A stretch of 9,631 nt of DNA, from contig UQZC01000043.1 of the NCBI GenBank assembly GCA_900545505.1, positions 1 through 9,631 on the forward strand, given 5' to 3'. The notes below the pieces were generated by a model. That model was not told the origin of the DNA and searched no databases. It saw only the letters and a program-made list of their open reading frames with translations. Both the position numbers and the translations under genes were made by a program. Positions 1 through 7,092 of this stretch are shown here, in pieces. The number at the start of each line of letters is the position of its first letter. The stretch's first letter is position 1. This stretch comes from an uncultured Collinsella sp. GTDB lineage: Bacteria; Actinomycetota; Coriobacteriia; Coriobacteriales; Coriobacteriaceae.

Positions 1-648
1 GCGATGCTCGGCGAGGGGATCGGCCACGGGGACAAGCGGGTCAGCGACGGGCAGCGGCTCGGCGGGAACAGTCACTGCAGGAGAAGCGGCAGAACCGACC
101 GGTGTGGAGGCCATGAGGTCGGCCGGGAAGGAGTTCTGAGCATCGTCCATGAAGTGCTGGATGAGCTTAAGATACTCGGCCTTGAACTCCTCACGGGAAG
201 CCTTGAGACGATCGATCTCCTCGAGCTCGGCCTGCTTCTCGGTCAGAGCCTGGCGGATAACCTCGCGGGCCTTGGCGTCAGCCTCATTGCGGATACGCTC
301 AGCGTTCTCGTTGGCATCGTTAACGATGGTCTCAGCGGTCTGCTGGGCAGCGATCAGGGCAGCGGAAATCTGGCGCTCCTGAGCGGAGAAGTCAGGGGCG
401 GGAGCAGCCACGGGGGCGGCAGGAGCGGCCTGGGCGGTGGCATCCTGAGCCTGGGCAAGCTGAGCCTGCGCATCGGCAAGCTGCTGCTCGGTAGCAGTCA
501 GACGACCCTTAAGGTCGACGATCTTAGCGAGCATAGCGTCAACCTCGGAGGACAGCGTCTCCAAGAAGACGTCGACCTCAGCAGGATCGTAGCCACGCTT
601 GGCCTCAGAGAAAGTCTGAGCCTGGATGTCTGCAGGGGTAATAGCCAT
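1..648 (-). CDS. divIVA: DivIVA-family cell division/polarity protein, partial (3' end missing)
   Basis: DivIVA proteins are coiled-coil scaffolds that bind negatively curved membrane at septa and poles and organise division or polar growth. The 216 codons visible start at ATG 646-648, with AAGGAG seven bases upstream; no stop is reached before the left edge. Residues 1-30 carry the family's N-terminal membrane-binding motif (MAITPADIQAQTFSEAKRGY, then DPAEVDVFLE). Coiled-coil follows at about 31-70, then an Ala/Pro-rich break at about 71-86, then a second charged helical stretch at about 88-172 rich in Glu, Ala and Arg. The tail from about 180 is Pro/Val/Ala-rich, with VADPL occurring twice close together (201-205 and 208-212). 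It is last in the yggS-sepF-yggT-divIVA run, the usual Gram-positive order. It could have its own promoter in the 61-base gap after yggT, but I see no clear one. Family assignment is firm; the exact role (Wag31-like or septal) is not decided by the sequence. Confidence 0.93.
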   Translation of the reverse strand, partial: MAITPADIQAQTFSEAKRGYDPAEVDVFLETLSSEVDAMLAKIVDLKGRLTATEQQLADAQAQLAQAQDATAQAAPAAPVAAPAPDFSAQERQISAALIAAQQTAETIVNDANENAERIRNEADAKAREVIRQALTEKQAELEEIDRLKASREEFKAEYLKLIQHFMDDAQNSFPADLMASTPVGSAASPAVTVPAEPLPVADPLVPVADPLAEHR

Positions 649-709
649 AACAAGTCTCCTTTTTCATCGCCTCGGCGCTACACGCCCGACGTAAGTTACT
701 AAGTCAGTT

Positions 710-991
710 CTACACGAGTATACCTATAAGAAGCTGCAGAACCAGCCTCTGCACCAACTGCAACGCAATAATCGCAACGACCGGCGAAAAATCGATACCG
801 CCCATCGGCGGGATGAAACGACGGAACAGGTTAAGCCACGGACCGCACACGCTATCAAGCACCGCGGCAATATCCTGAAGCAAACCACCCTGCTTCATGG
901 GAATCCACGTCATAAAGCAGTAGACGACAATGAGCGTGGAATAGAAGTTGAACAGCGTGTTGACCAGCTGGACGATAGTGTAGATGTTGAT
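710..991 (-). CDS. yggT: YggT-family small membrane protein, apparent non-canonical start
   Basis: YggT proteins are roughly 85-100 residue membrane proteins with two hydrophobic segments, found next to sepF and divIVA; their biochemical role is not settled. Read from ATC 989-991 the product is 93 aa. A first hydrophobic segment covers about residues 5-28 (YTIVQLVNTLF through STLIVVYCF). The family motif WIP follows, then a middle loop with NLFRRFIPPMGGIDFSPVVA, and a second segment ending LVLQLLIGILV. There is no in-frame ATG, GTG or TTG between the sepF stop (1013-1015, same frame) and ATG 911-913. Starting at that ATG would give 67 aa, delete the first segment, and have no Shine-Dalgarno site. 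GAGGAG at 998-1003 is six bases from ATC 989-991, so I chose that as the start. ATT 995-997 and ATC 983-985 are other options, as is a sequence error in an original ATG. It follows sepF by 21 bases. Confidence 0.8.
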   Translation of the reverse strand: MNIYTIVQLVNTLFNFYSTLIVVYCFMTWIPMKQGGLLQDIAAVLDSVCGPWLNLFRRFIPPMGGIDFSPVVAIIALQLVQRLVLQLLIGILV

Positions 992-997
992 GGGAAT

Positions 998-1003
998 CTC
1001 CTC
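998..1003 (-). promoter_or_regulatory. Ribosome binding site that places the yggT start
   Basis: GAGGAG on the minus strand lies just after the sepF stop and is the only good Shine-Dalgarno sequence before yggT. With six bases of spacing it points to ATC 989-991, not to the first in-frame ATG about 90 bases further on. Confidence 0.6.
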
Positions 1004-1012
1004 GTCTTGTCT

Positions 1013-1735
1013 TTACTTAAGGTAGCCGTCCGCACGAAGCTTCTTGAGATCGGAATCTTTGACCTCGCAACCGGCGGGCAGCACCATGAACACGCGGTCG
1101 CCCACCTCCTTGACCGTGGCACCCAGACCGCAGGCAAAGCCGTAAGAGAAGTCCAAGACGCGCTTGGCAACTTCGGTGCGTACGCCCACAAAAATCAGTG
1201 CGACAGGCTGCTTGGTGCGAACGCGGCGCACCACGGTCTCCACGTCGTCATAGCTCTCGGGGCGCAGGACATAGGCCGGCAGCTGCGGCGTGGCGTTGAT
1301 GATATTGCTCGCATAGGCCGAGGCATCGCTCGGTGCAGACGCGGGCGCAGCGGCGGCACGGGCGCGGGTGTTCTCGGCGTAGCTCGACGGCGTGTCATAG
1401 GCACCAGGACGATAACCACTCGCAACACTGTCCTGCGAGCGCGAAGGCGGGTTATACGTCGTGGCATGGCGGGAGTCATCGCCGACCAGCTGACCGGAGC
1501 GCGTATACACGGCAACCGACTCAGCTTCACCGCGGCGCGTCTGACCAAGCAGGCCGTTGCTCGGCTCGTCTTGGGTGTAGAAGCCCTCGCCCGAAGCACC
1601 GCTGTAGCCGTTGCCCTGATAACTATCGTCATAGCCGTCATCGTAGCCGTAGTCGTCGTCCTGGCCATAACCCTGGTCGTAACCCTGCTGGCCGCCCAGG
1701 TGCATCTTATTTTTAATCTCGTCAAGGAAGCCCAT
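1013..1735 (-). CDS. sepF: SepF, FtsZ membrane-anchoring division protein
   Basis: SepF binds the FtsZ C-terminal tail and tethers the Z-ring to the membrane. The 240 aa product starts at ATG 1733-1735 with an AGAGGA site seven bases upstream; the frame is open to 1786 but those 17 extra codons run through the ribosome binding site. Residues 1-12 (MGFLDEIKNKMH) form the expected amphipathic membrane helix. Residues 15-150 are a long low-complexity linker: a Tyr/Asp/Gly-rich part at about 19-45, then Ser/Thr/Ala/Pro-rich sequence. The SepF core is at about 153-225 (YVLRPESYDDVETVVRRVR, then ALIFVGVR, then RVFMVLPAG). Common SepF proteins are about 150-200 aa, so the linker is long, as is frequent in Actinomycetota. 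It sits between yggS (60-base gap) and yggT (21-base gap), probably one transcript. FtsA was not seen here, which fits SepF serving as the main anchor, though most of the division locus lies outside the window. Confidence 0.93.
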   Translation of the reverse strand: MGFLDEIKNKMHLGGQQGYDQGYGQDDDYGYDDGYDDSYQGNGYSGASGEGFYTQDEPSNGLLGQTRRGEAESVAVYTRSGQLVGDDSRHATTYNPPSRSQDSVASGYRPGAYDTPSSYAENTRARAAAAPASAPSDASAYASNIINATPQLPAYVLRPESYDDVETVVRRVRTKQPVALIFVGVRTEVAKRVLDFSYGFACGLGATVKEVGDRVFMVLPAGCEVKDSDLKKLRADGYLK

Positions 1736-1795
1736 GGTTGTGTCCTCTCGCGGTTTAGTGCAGGCGCCCCGATAATCAGTGCGCACTTCAGAGCC

Positions 1796-2533
1796 TTATT
1801 TTACTGCAAACTCCGGGCTAAATACTACCCTGCCCAGGCGAACGAGCGTAGAGCCCTCCTCAAGGGCAGGCTCAAAGTCCTCGCTCATGCCGCAGGAAAG
1901 CTCAGGCAGGTTCAAATCGGGATGCGCCACCTCCAGCTCATCCCTCAGCTCACGAAGCCCCGCAAAGGTGCGGCGTGCCACATCCTTATTCCCCCGGGGC
2001 GCCATAGTCATAAGCCCCTGTACGCAAATTCCCTCAAGTTCCGCAAGCTCGCCCGCGTCGGCGCGAATCTCATCGGGCGAAAAGCCTCCCTTCGACTCCT
2101 CACCACTCACATTGACCTCAATGAGCACACGCTGGGGGCCGGCGAGCTCGCCTGCCTCAATCTTGCGGACAGCACGGCTCGAGATCGCCTGCGCCAGATG
2201 CAGCGAACCCACCGAGTGGATCAGCTCGGCTGAGCCCAGCACCGCATTAATCTTATTGGTCTGCAGGTTGCCGATCATATCGAAGCGCACCTCGGGCAGC
2301 TCCGGATGCTCCGCCAGACCTGTGAGCTTGCGAACCAGCTCCTGCGGGCGGTTCTCGGCAAAATGGCGATACCCCGCCTGGATGGCGGCAACGGTCTCAT
2401 CGACACCAACGGTCTTGGACACGGCAATGAGGCGCGCGGCGTCGTGGGGACGGCCTGCGCGATCGAGCGCCGCATAAATACGTTCCAGAATCTGCTCGCG
2501 GCGAGCGCGCATCAAGTCCAAATAGTTATCCAT
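1796..2533 (-). CDS. yggS: YggS/PROSC-type PLP-binding homeostasis protein
   Basis: This family (YggS, YlmE, PLPBP) binds pyridoxal 5'-phosphate in a TIM-barrel fold and balances free PLP and amino acid pools; no catalytic activity is established. The 245 aa product matches the family length. Visible motifs are the PLP-lysine motif LIAVSK (Lys40), HFAENRPQE (58-66, family HxGENRxQE with Ala for Gly), MIGNLQTNK (86-94), NVSGEESKGG (141-150), LSCGMSEDFEPAL (212-224) and the phosphate-binding VRLGRVVF (231-238). The start is ATG 2531-2533 with GGAGG nine bases upstream; the frame extends to 2617 but the extra 28 codons pass through the ribosome binding site and an upstream hairpin, so I rejected them. 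It begins the yggS-sepF-yggT-divIVA run. A promoter is expected upstream, but no convincing -35/-10 pair was found in 2534-2652. Confidence 0.95.
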   Translation of the reverse strand: MDNYLDLMRARREQILERIYAALDRAGRPHDAARLIAVSKTVGVDETVAAIQAGYRHFAENRPQELVRKLTGLAEHPELPEVRFDMIGNLQTNKINAVLGSAELIHSVGSLHLAQAISSRAVRKIEAGELAGPQRVLIEVNVSGEESKGGFSPDEIRADAGELAELEGICVQGLMTMAPRGNKDVARRTFAGLRELRDELEVAHPDLNLPELSCGMSEDFEPALEEGSTLVRLGRVVFSPEFAVK

Positions 2534-2583
2534 TGCCAATCGCCTCCGCTGACAGCCAAACAAGTAGTCCCATGCTAACGCAA

Positions 2584-2615
2584 GAGCGCGGCCCCGCATG
2601 TGCAAGGCCGCGCTC
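2584..2615 (-). terminator. GC-rich hairpin between phoU and yggS, probable weak terminator
   Basis: A perfect 10-bp inverted repeat (GAGCGCGGCC with GGCCGCGCTC) encloses a 12-base loop, 37 bases after the phoU stop. On the minus strand it is followed by TTGCGTT and not a clean T-run, so it may end transcription poorly or act as a processing or stabilising element at the 3' end of the pst message. It marks the boundary between the phosphate operon and the division genes. Confidence 0.55.
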
Positions 2616-2652
2616 ACTTAGGTATTTACAATCTTTCGACGAACGGGGTTAC

Positions 2653-3510
2653 TTACTCCTCGTCGTCCTCGCCATCGTCCTCATCCTCAAGATGATCGAG
2701 CAGGTAGCGAAGACCCTCGCTGACCTCGTTAACGGGCACCTTGGCAACGTAGCGCGCGTCGACGGCGGGCCTCATGATAACACCCTCGCCCGAAGGCACA
2801 CGCATGCTCTCGAGCTCATCCTCATCAGTGCGGGCGATATCGCCGGCATTCATGCGCTGACCAGTCAACAGGAAGGTCAGACGGCAGGCGGCATCGATGG
2901 AAATCGAGGCGATGCGATCGAGGTAGCGCGAAACCATGATGGCGCGGCGCAGGTCGTCATAGTTGCTGCCGTCGTCCATAAAGTCGCCCGTATCCATACG
3001 GTTAAAGGTGCGGAAGAACTTCTCGTAGGCGGCGTGCACTGGCTCGTCCTCGACGGCCAAGTTGCAGATGATGGACATGTCATTGGTGACGAGCGCGGAA
3101 AGCGAAGAGCCCAGCACCTGGTAGACAGCCTCAGCCTCGGCCTCGACCGTGCCGACAAGCTCCTTGGGCAGCGAGATATCGGCCTTGATCATATGACGCG
3201 TGGCGCGGCAGATCTGGCGAACCTTATCGGTCATGCGCTGCAGGTTAAAGTCGACGTAGATGATCGTCTGAAGCAGGCGGAAGTCGGAGGCGACCGGTGA
3301 CTGCGTGGCGATCAGGTTGTAGCAGACGGCCTCCAGGTTGGCGCAGCGTGCGTCAATCGAAAGCGTGCGCTTCTTGGTCTTGGTGGCGAGCTTGCGGTCG
3401 TCGGTCACATAGGCCTTCACGGCATCGTGGAGGGCCAGATCGACGGCCTCGTAGATGCTCAGCATCTCGTGGCGGGCCTCGATGAGCTGACGGGAAAACA
3501 GTTTGCGCAT
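2653..3510 (-). CDS. phoU: PhoU-family phosphate signalling protein with acidic C-terminal extension
   Basis: PhoU links the PstSCAB transporter to the PhoR/PhoB-type kinase and restrains phosphate uptake. The 285 aa product starts at ATG 3508-3510 with GGAG six bases upstream. Two PhoU helical-bundle repeats are visible. The first covers about 1-108, including the typical LIATQSPVASDFRLLQ (66-81). The second covers about 120-217, ending in LTFLLTGQ. The family's metal-cluster motifs ExxxDxxxN are eroded. In repeat one the positions read Gln91, Asp95, Gln99; in repeat two Asp198, Ser202, Asp206. Typical PhoU is about 215-240 aa; here residues 218-285 are an extension ending in an almost wholly acidic tail (EDEDDGEDDEE). 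It is the last gene of the pst unit, 92 bases after pstB, before the GC-rich hairpin. The assignment by sequence and context is strong; retention of metal binding is doubtful. Confidence 0.93.
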   Translation of the reverse strand: MRKLFSRQLIEARHEMLSIYEAVDLALHDAVKAYVTDDRKLATKTKKRTLSIDARCANLEAVCYNLIATQSPVASDFRLLQTIIYVDFNLQRMTDKVRQICRATRHMIKADISLPKELVGTVEAEAEAVYQVLGSSLSALVTNDMSIICNLAVEDEPVHAAYEKFFRTFNRMDTGDFMDDGSNYDDLRRAIMVSRYLDRIASISIDAACRLTFLLTGQRMNAGDIARTDEDELESMRVPSGEGVIMRPAVDARYVAKVPVNEVSEGLRYLLDHLEDEDDGEDDEE

Positions 3511-3530
3511 GGTTCACTCCAATCAGTTGG

Positions 3531-3577
3531 GTGCGGTCATGCCGCCCGCACAGTGAATACGCACCGGACCAGGTCCG
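3531..3577. repeat. Two inverted repeats in the pstB-phoU gap
   Basis: The 92-base gap holds GTGCGG (3531-3536) pairing with CCGCAC (3546-3551) around nine bases, and a palindrome CGGACC-A-GGTCCG (3565-3577). The first can form a small hairpin in the transcript. The second has only a 1-base centre, so it suits a dimeric DNA-binding site or a larger structure better than a simple hairpin. Neither is followed by a T-run. They could set different expression of phoU relative to pstB; that is inference. Confidence 0.4.
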
Positions 3578-3602
3578 ATCGGCTTGGGACTAGTCGCACC
3601 GA

Positions 3603-4406
<804 letters not shown>

Positions 4407-4418
4407 GGGACTCCTTAA

Positions 4419-5324
4419 CTAGCGACGCTTGCGCGACAGGAAGCGCGCAAACAGGTTGAAGGCCAAAATGATCACCATCAGCAAGAGCGCGGTGCCGTAG
4501 GCTGCGTTCATGTTGATGCCGTCGTTGGCAAGCAGGTACAGATGGACCGTCATGGGGCGGCCGGAATCGAGCGGCGAAATAGGTAGATTGATGGCTTGGC
4601 CCATGGTGTAGAGCACCACCGCGGTCTCGCCAATGGCACGGCCGATGGCGAGGACGATGCCCGTGGCAATACGGCCAAAGGCAGAAGGAAGCACGATCTT
4701 GGAGACAACCTGCCACTTGGTGGCGCCCAGGCCGTACGCGCCCCAACGGATATAGCGCGGAACGGCGCGAATGGCCTCTTCGGTGGTGCGCATTACGATG
4801 GGCAGCATCAGAAGCGCCAGCGCCAGAGCGGCCGAGACCATCGAAAGGCCCAAGCCCATGGCCTCGACAAACAAGGCGTAGCCAAACAGACCCATAACGA
4901 TGGAGGGCACCGAGGCCAAAGCGTCAGCAGCGTAGCGAATGAGCTCGACGACCTTGCCCTGCTTGGCGTACTCGGCCAGATAGACGGCTGCCAGCACAGC
5001 GATCGGCGTGCAGATAAGCATGGCGAGCGCCGTCACATAGACGGTCGAGACGATCGTGGGCCAAATACCGCCCTCGGCGTTGACGCCCTGGGGCCAACCG
5101 AAGATAAAGTCGAGCGAGATGTGTGGCAGGCCGTTGATGACCACGTAGGCGATGATAGCGACCAGCACCAGCGTGGTGATGTAGGCAGCGGCACGGAACA
5201 CGCCAAGCATGATCTTGTTGGACAGGTCCTTGTTGATGCGGCCCTTCTTGCCGTGGGAAAGGGCACGCTTGATGCGCTCGCGCGACGAGGTCGTATTGGC
5301 CGTCGCGTCAACGGAATCGGACAT
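4419..5324 (-). CDS. pstA: PstA, phosphate ABC transporter permease
   Basis: PstA is one of the two membrane subunits of the high-affinity phosphate importer. The 301 aa product has a basic cytoplasmic N-terminus (about 1-38), a first membrane helix at about 41-64, and several further helices: about 91-119, 136-157, 160-178, 218-240 and 275-296. The permease EAA loop, GAYGLGATKWQVVSKIVLPSA (195-215, Gly195), contacts PstB. PSIVMGLFGYALF (140-152) and AIGRAIGETA (226-235) are typical of PstA/PstC. The start is ATG 5322-5324, three bases after the pstC stop, with a G-rich Shine-Dalgarno site (GAGGGGG) inside the pstC 3' end. Close spacing on both sides indicates a shared transcript. Confidence 0.97.
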   Translation of the reverse strand: MSDSVDATANTTSSRERIKRALSHGKKGRINKDLSNKIMLGVFRAAAYITTLVLVAIIAYVVINGLPHISLDFIFGWPQGVNAEGGIWPTIVSTVYVTALAMLICTPIAVLAAVYLAEYAKQGKVVELIRYAADALASVPSIVMGLFGYALFVEAMGLGLSMVSAALALALLMLPIVMRTTEEAIRAVPRYIRWGAYGLGATKWQVVSKIVLPSAFGRIATGIVLAIGRAIGETAVVLYTMGQAINLPISPLDSGRPMTVHLYLLANDGINMNAAYGTALLLMVIILAFNLFARFLSRKRR

Positions 5325-5327
5325 AGC

Positions 5328-6254
5328 CTACCCCCTCTTCTTCTTGGAAATCAGACGGACGATGCCCACCAGCGTGGCGGAGATGATAAACAGGACCACG
5401 CCCATGCCGAACAGCGCCGAGCGATGCAGACCCGAGGAATAGCTCATGTCGAGCGCAATCTGGCTCGTGAGCGTCGAGATGGGACTCGCAATGCTGTCGG
5501 GAATAACCGGGGCGTTACCCACGACCATGAGCACGGCCATGGTCTCGCCGATGGCACGGCCCATACCCAGCACGATGGCATCCACGATACCCAGCTTGGC
5601 GGCAGGTAACACGACCTTATAGATGGTCTGCCACTTGGTGGCGCCCATGGCATACGATGCCTCGCGAATGCCCATGGGAATGGAATTGAGAGCATCGATG
5701 GTGAGCGTGGTAATCGTGGGAACGATCATGATGGCAAGGACGAACCAAGCCGTCAGGGCACCAAAGCCAAGGCCACCGGTCACCTGCGCGATCAACGGGC
5801 GGATGATAACCATGCCAAAGAAGCCGTAGATGATGGAGGGGATGCCCGCCAGCAGGTCGACGGCAGGGCTGATGAGCTTACGCACGCGCTTGTTGGCAAT
5901 CTCAACCAGATACACGGCGGTGCCCACGCCCAAGGGCACACCCATGGCGAGCGCACCGACGGTCACCAAGCCCGAGCCGGCAAGCAGCGACATGATGCCG
6001 TAGTGGCCCTCGGAGGGCGCCCACATAAAGCTAAAGAAGTCCGCCAAGCCAATATCGGTAAAGACGGGCAGCGCCGAGTACGTGGTAAAGACAAAAATCA
6101 AGATGACGGTAACGACCGCCAAGAACGCGCAGGCAAAGAAGATCCACTGCAGCGCCTTCTCCTTGATATAGGTACTGCGCGATACGAGCGCCAGCTCGCG
6201 CTTCTTAGGCGCCTGAGCATTCTGCTCAGTCTGGGAGTTTTCATGTGCCTCCAT
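5328..6254 (-). CDS. pstC: PstC, phosphate ABC transporter permease
   Basis: PstC pairs with PstA to form the phosphate channel. From ATG 6252-6254 the product is 308 aa with a polar N-terminus (1-34), a first helix at about 36-58, the periplasmic loop WAPSEGHYGI (78-87), a helix at about 92-118, LLAGIPSIIYGFFGMVI (134-150), the EAA loop EASYAMGATKWQTIYKVV (198-215) and MGRAIGETMAVLMVVGN (231-247). A GTG at 6261-6263 would add three residues and overlap pstS. The GGGGAG site at 6263-6268 is eight bases from the ATG but abuts that GTG, so I chose the ATG. It begins one base after the pstS stop and ends three bases before pstA. SD-driven reinitiation from pstS is likely. Confidence 0.97.
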   Translation of the reverse strand: MEAHENSQTEQNAQAPKKRELALVSRSTYIKEKALQWIFFACAFLAVVTVILIFVFTTYSALPVFTDIGLADFFSFMWAPSEGHYGIMSLLAGSGLVTVGALAMGVPLGVGTAVYLVEIANKRVRKLISPAVDLLAGIPSIIYGFFGMVIIRPLIAQVTGGLGFGALTAWFVLAIMIVPTITTLTIDALNSIPMGIREASYAMGATKWQTIYKVVLPAAKLGIVDAIVLGMGRAIGETMAVLMVVGNAPVIPDSIASPISTLTSQIALDMSYSSGLHRSALFGMGVVLFIISATLVGIVRLISKKKRG

Positions 6255-6255
6255 G

Positions 6256-7092
6256 CTACTCACTCCCCTTCTCGTCGTTGGTGACGGGAATAAAGCCCGC
6301 CTCGCGAATCTGCTTGTCCATCTTTTCGGACGTCACGTAGTCAATGTAATCCTGCGCCTGCTGCGAAGGCGCACCCTTCACAAAGAAGTAAAGGTCGCGC
6401 GAGATGGGATAGTCGCCGCTCGCGACCGTCTTCTCGGACGCCTCAACATGATTGACCGAGACGGCCTTGACCGAGGTCTTGGCGTTGAGGCTATCGACGA
6501 AGCCCAGCGAAATGTAGCCGATGGCCCCGCGCGAACGAGATACCACGTCGCGCACCTGGCCCGTACCCGAAAGAACAGCCGAGCGGCGATCGAACGGCGT
6601 GCCGTCCATCACGATGGTACGAAAGGCCTCACGCGTGCCGGACGCCTCATCTCGATTGATGACCTGGATCTTCAGGTCCTCTCCGCCGACTTCTTTCCAG
6701 TTGGTGATCTTGCCGGCGTAAATATCGCGGAGCTGCTCGGTCGAGAGGTTATCGACGGGGTTGTCGTCGTTCACGATGACCGCGATACCGTCGTGGGCAA
6801 TGACGATGGGAGTCAGGCCCAGATCCTGTTCGTCGGCATTGAGTCCACGGGAGGAGCTGGCGATATCGGCCGTGCCGGCGCTGACGGCCTCGATGCCAGC
6901 GGAAGAACCCAAACCGGAAACGAGCACGTCGATGCCGGTCTCCTCCTTAAAGCCCTCGGCCGCAATCTCGGCGATAGGAAGGCAGGTCGTGGAGCCGGCC
7001 ACGGTAATGGAAGAGGTGGAAGATCCCGAAGAACAGGCGCACAGCGTAAGCGTAAGCACAGCGGCGCTCAGGACCGATACGATCTTTCTCAT
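6256..7092 (-). CDS. pstS: PstS, phosphate-binding lipoprotein
   Basis: PstS captures extracellular phosphate and delivers it to PstC-PstA. The 278 aa product has a lipoprotein signal peptide: a basic MRK, a hydrophobic stretch, then lipobox LCAC with the lipidated Cys20, followed by a short Ser/Gly/Thr linker. The phosphate-site segments of the family are visible: VAGSTT (31-36), GLGSSAGI (60-67), SSRG (80-83), the Asp in AHDGIAV (Asp101) and NRDEASGTREAF (146-157). The start ATG 7090-7092 overlaps the pgeF stop as ATGA. No good Shine-Dalgarno sequence precedes it, so translation probably depends on ribosomes finishing pgeF. That is unusual for a normally abundant binding protein. Function is firm. 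Confidence 0.97.
   Translation of the reverse strand: MRKIVSVLSAAVLTLTLCACSSGSSTSSITVAGSTTCLPIAEIAAEGFKEETGIDVLVSGLGSSAGIEAVSAGTADIASSSRGLNADEQDLGLTPIVIAHDGIAVIVNDDNPVDNLSTEQLRDIYAGKITNWKEVGGEDLKIQVINRDEASGTREAFRTIVMDGTPFDRRSAVLSGTGQVRDVVSRSRGAIGYISLGFVDSLNAKTSVKAVSVNHVEASEKTVASGDYPISRDLYFFVKGAPSQQAQDYIDYVTSEKMDKQIREAGFIPVTNDEKGSE

Noticed and set aside
4..702. Plus-strand open frame of 232 codons rich in Gly, Leu and Ser
   Set aside because: It is antisense to divIVA, which has a strong ribosome binding site and the family's N-terminal motif.
1007..2233. Long plus-strand open frame of 408 codons
   Set aside because: It is antisense to sepF and yggS, shows no known motif, and its length is explained by high-GC codon bias.
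2534..2617. Upstream starts giving yggS 28 more residues
   Set aside because: The extension includes the GGAGG site and part of the GC-rich hairpin; the YggS family begins at about MDNYLDLMRAR.
2534..2652. A sigma-70-type promoter for yggS, for example TTGCAC with TAGCAT
   Set aside because: The spacing is about 22 bases and overlaps the hairpin stem; no pair with good spacing was seen.
4596..5609. Long plus-strand open frame of 337 codons rich in His, Gly and Asp
   Set aside because: It is antisense to pstA and pstC; the composition is that of reversed membrane-protein codons.
6255..6263. GTG start of pstC, overlapping pstS
   Set aside because: The Shine-Dalgarno sequence abuts this GTG and is correctly spaced for ATG 6252-6254.
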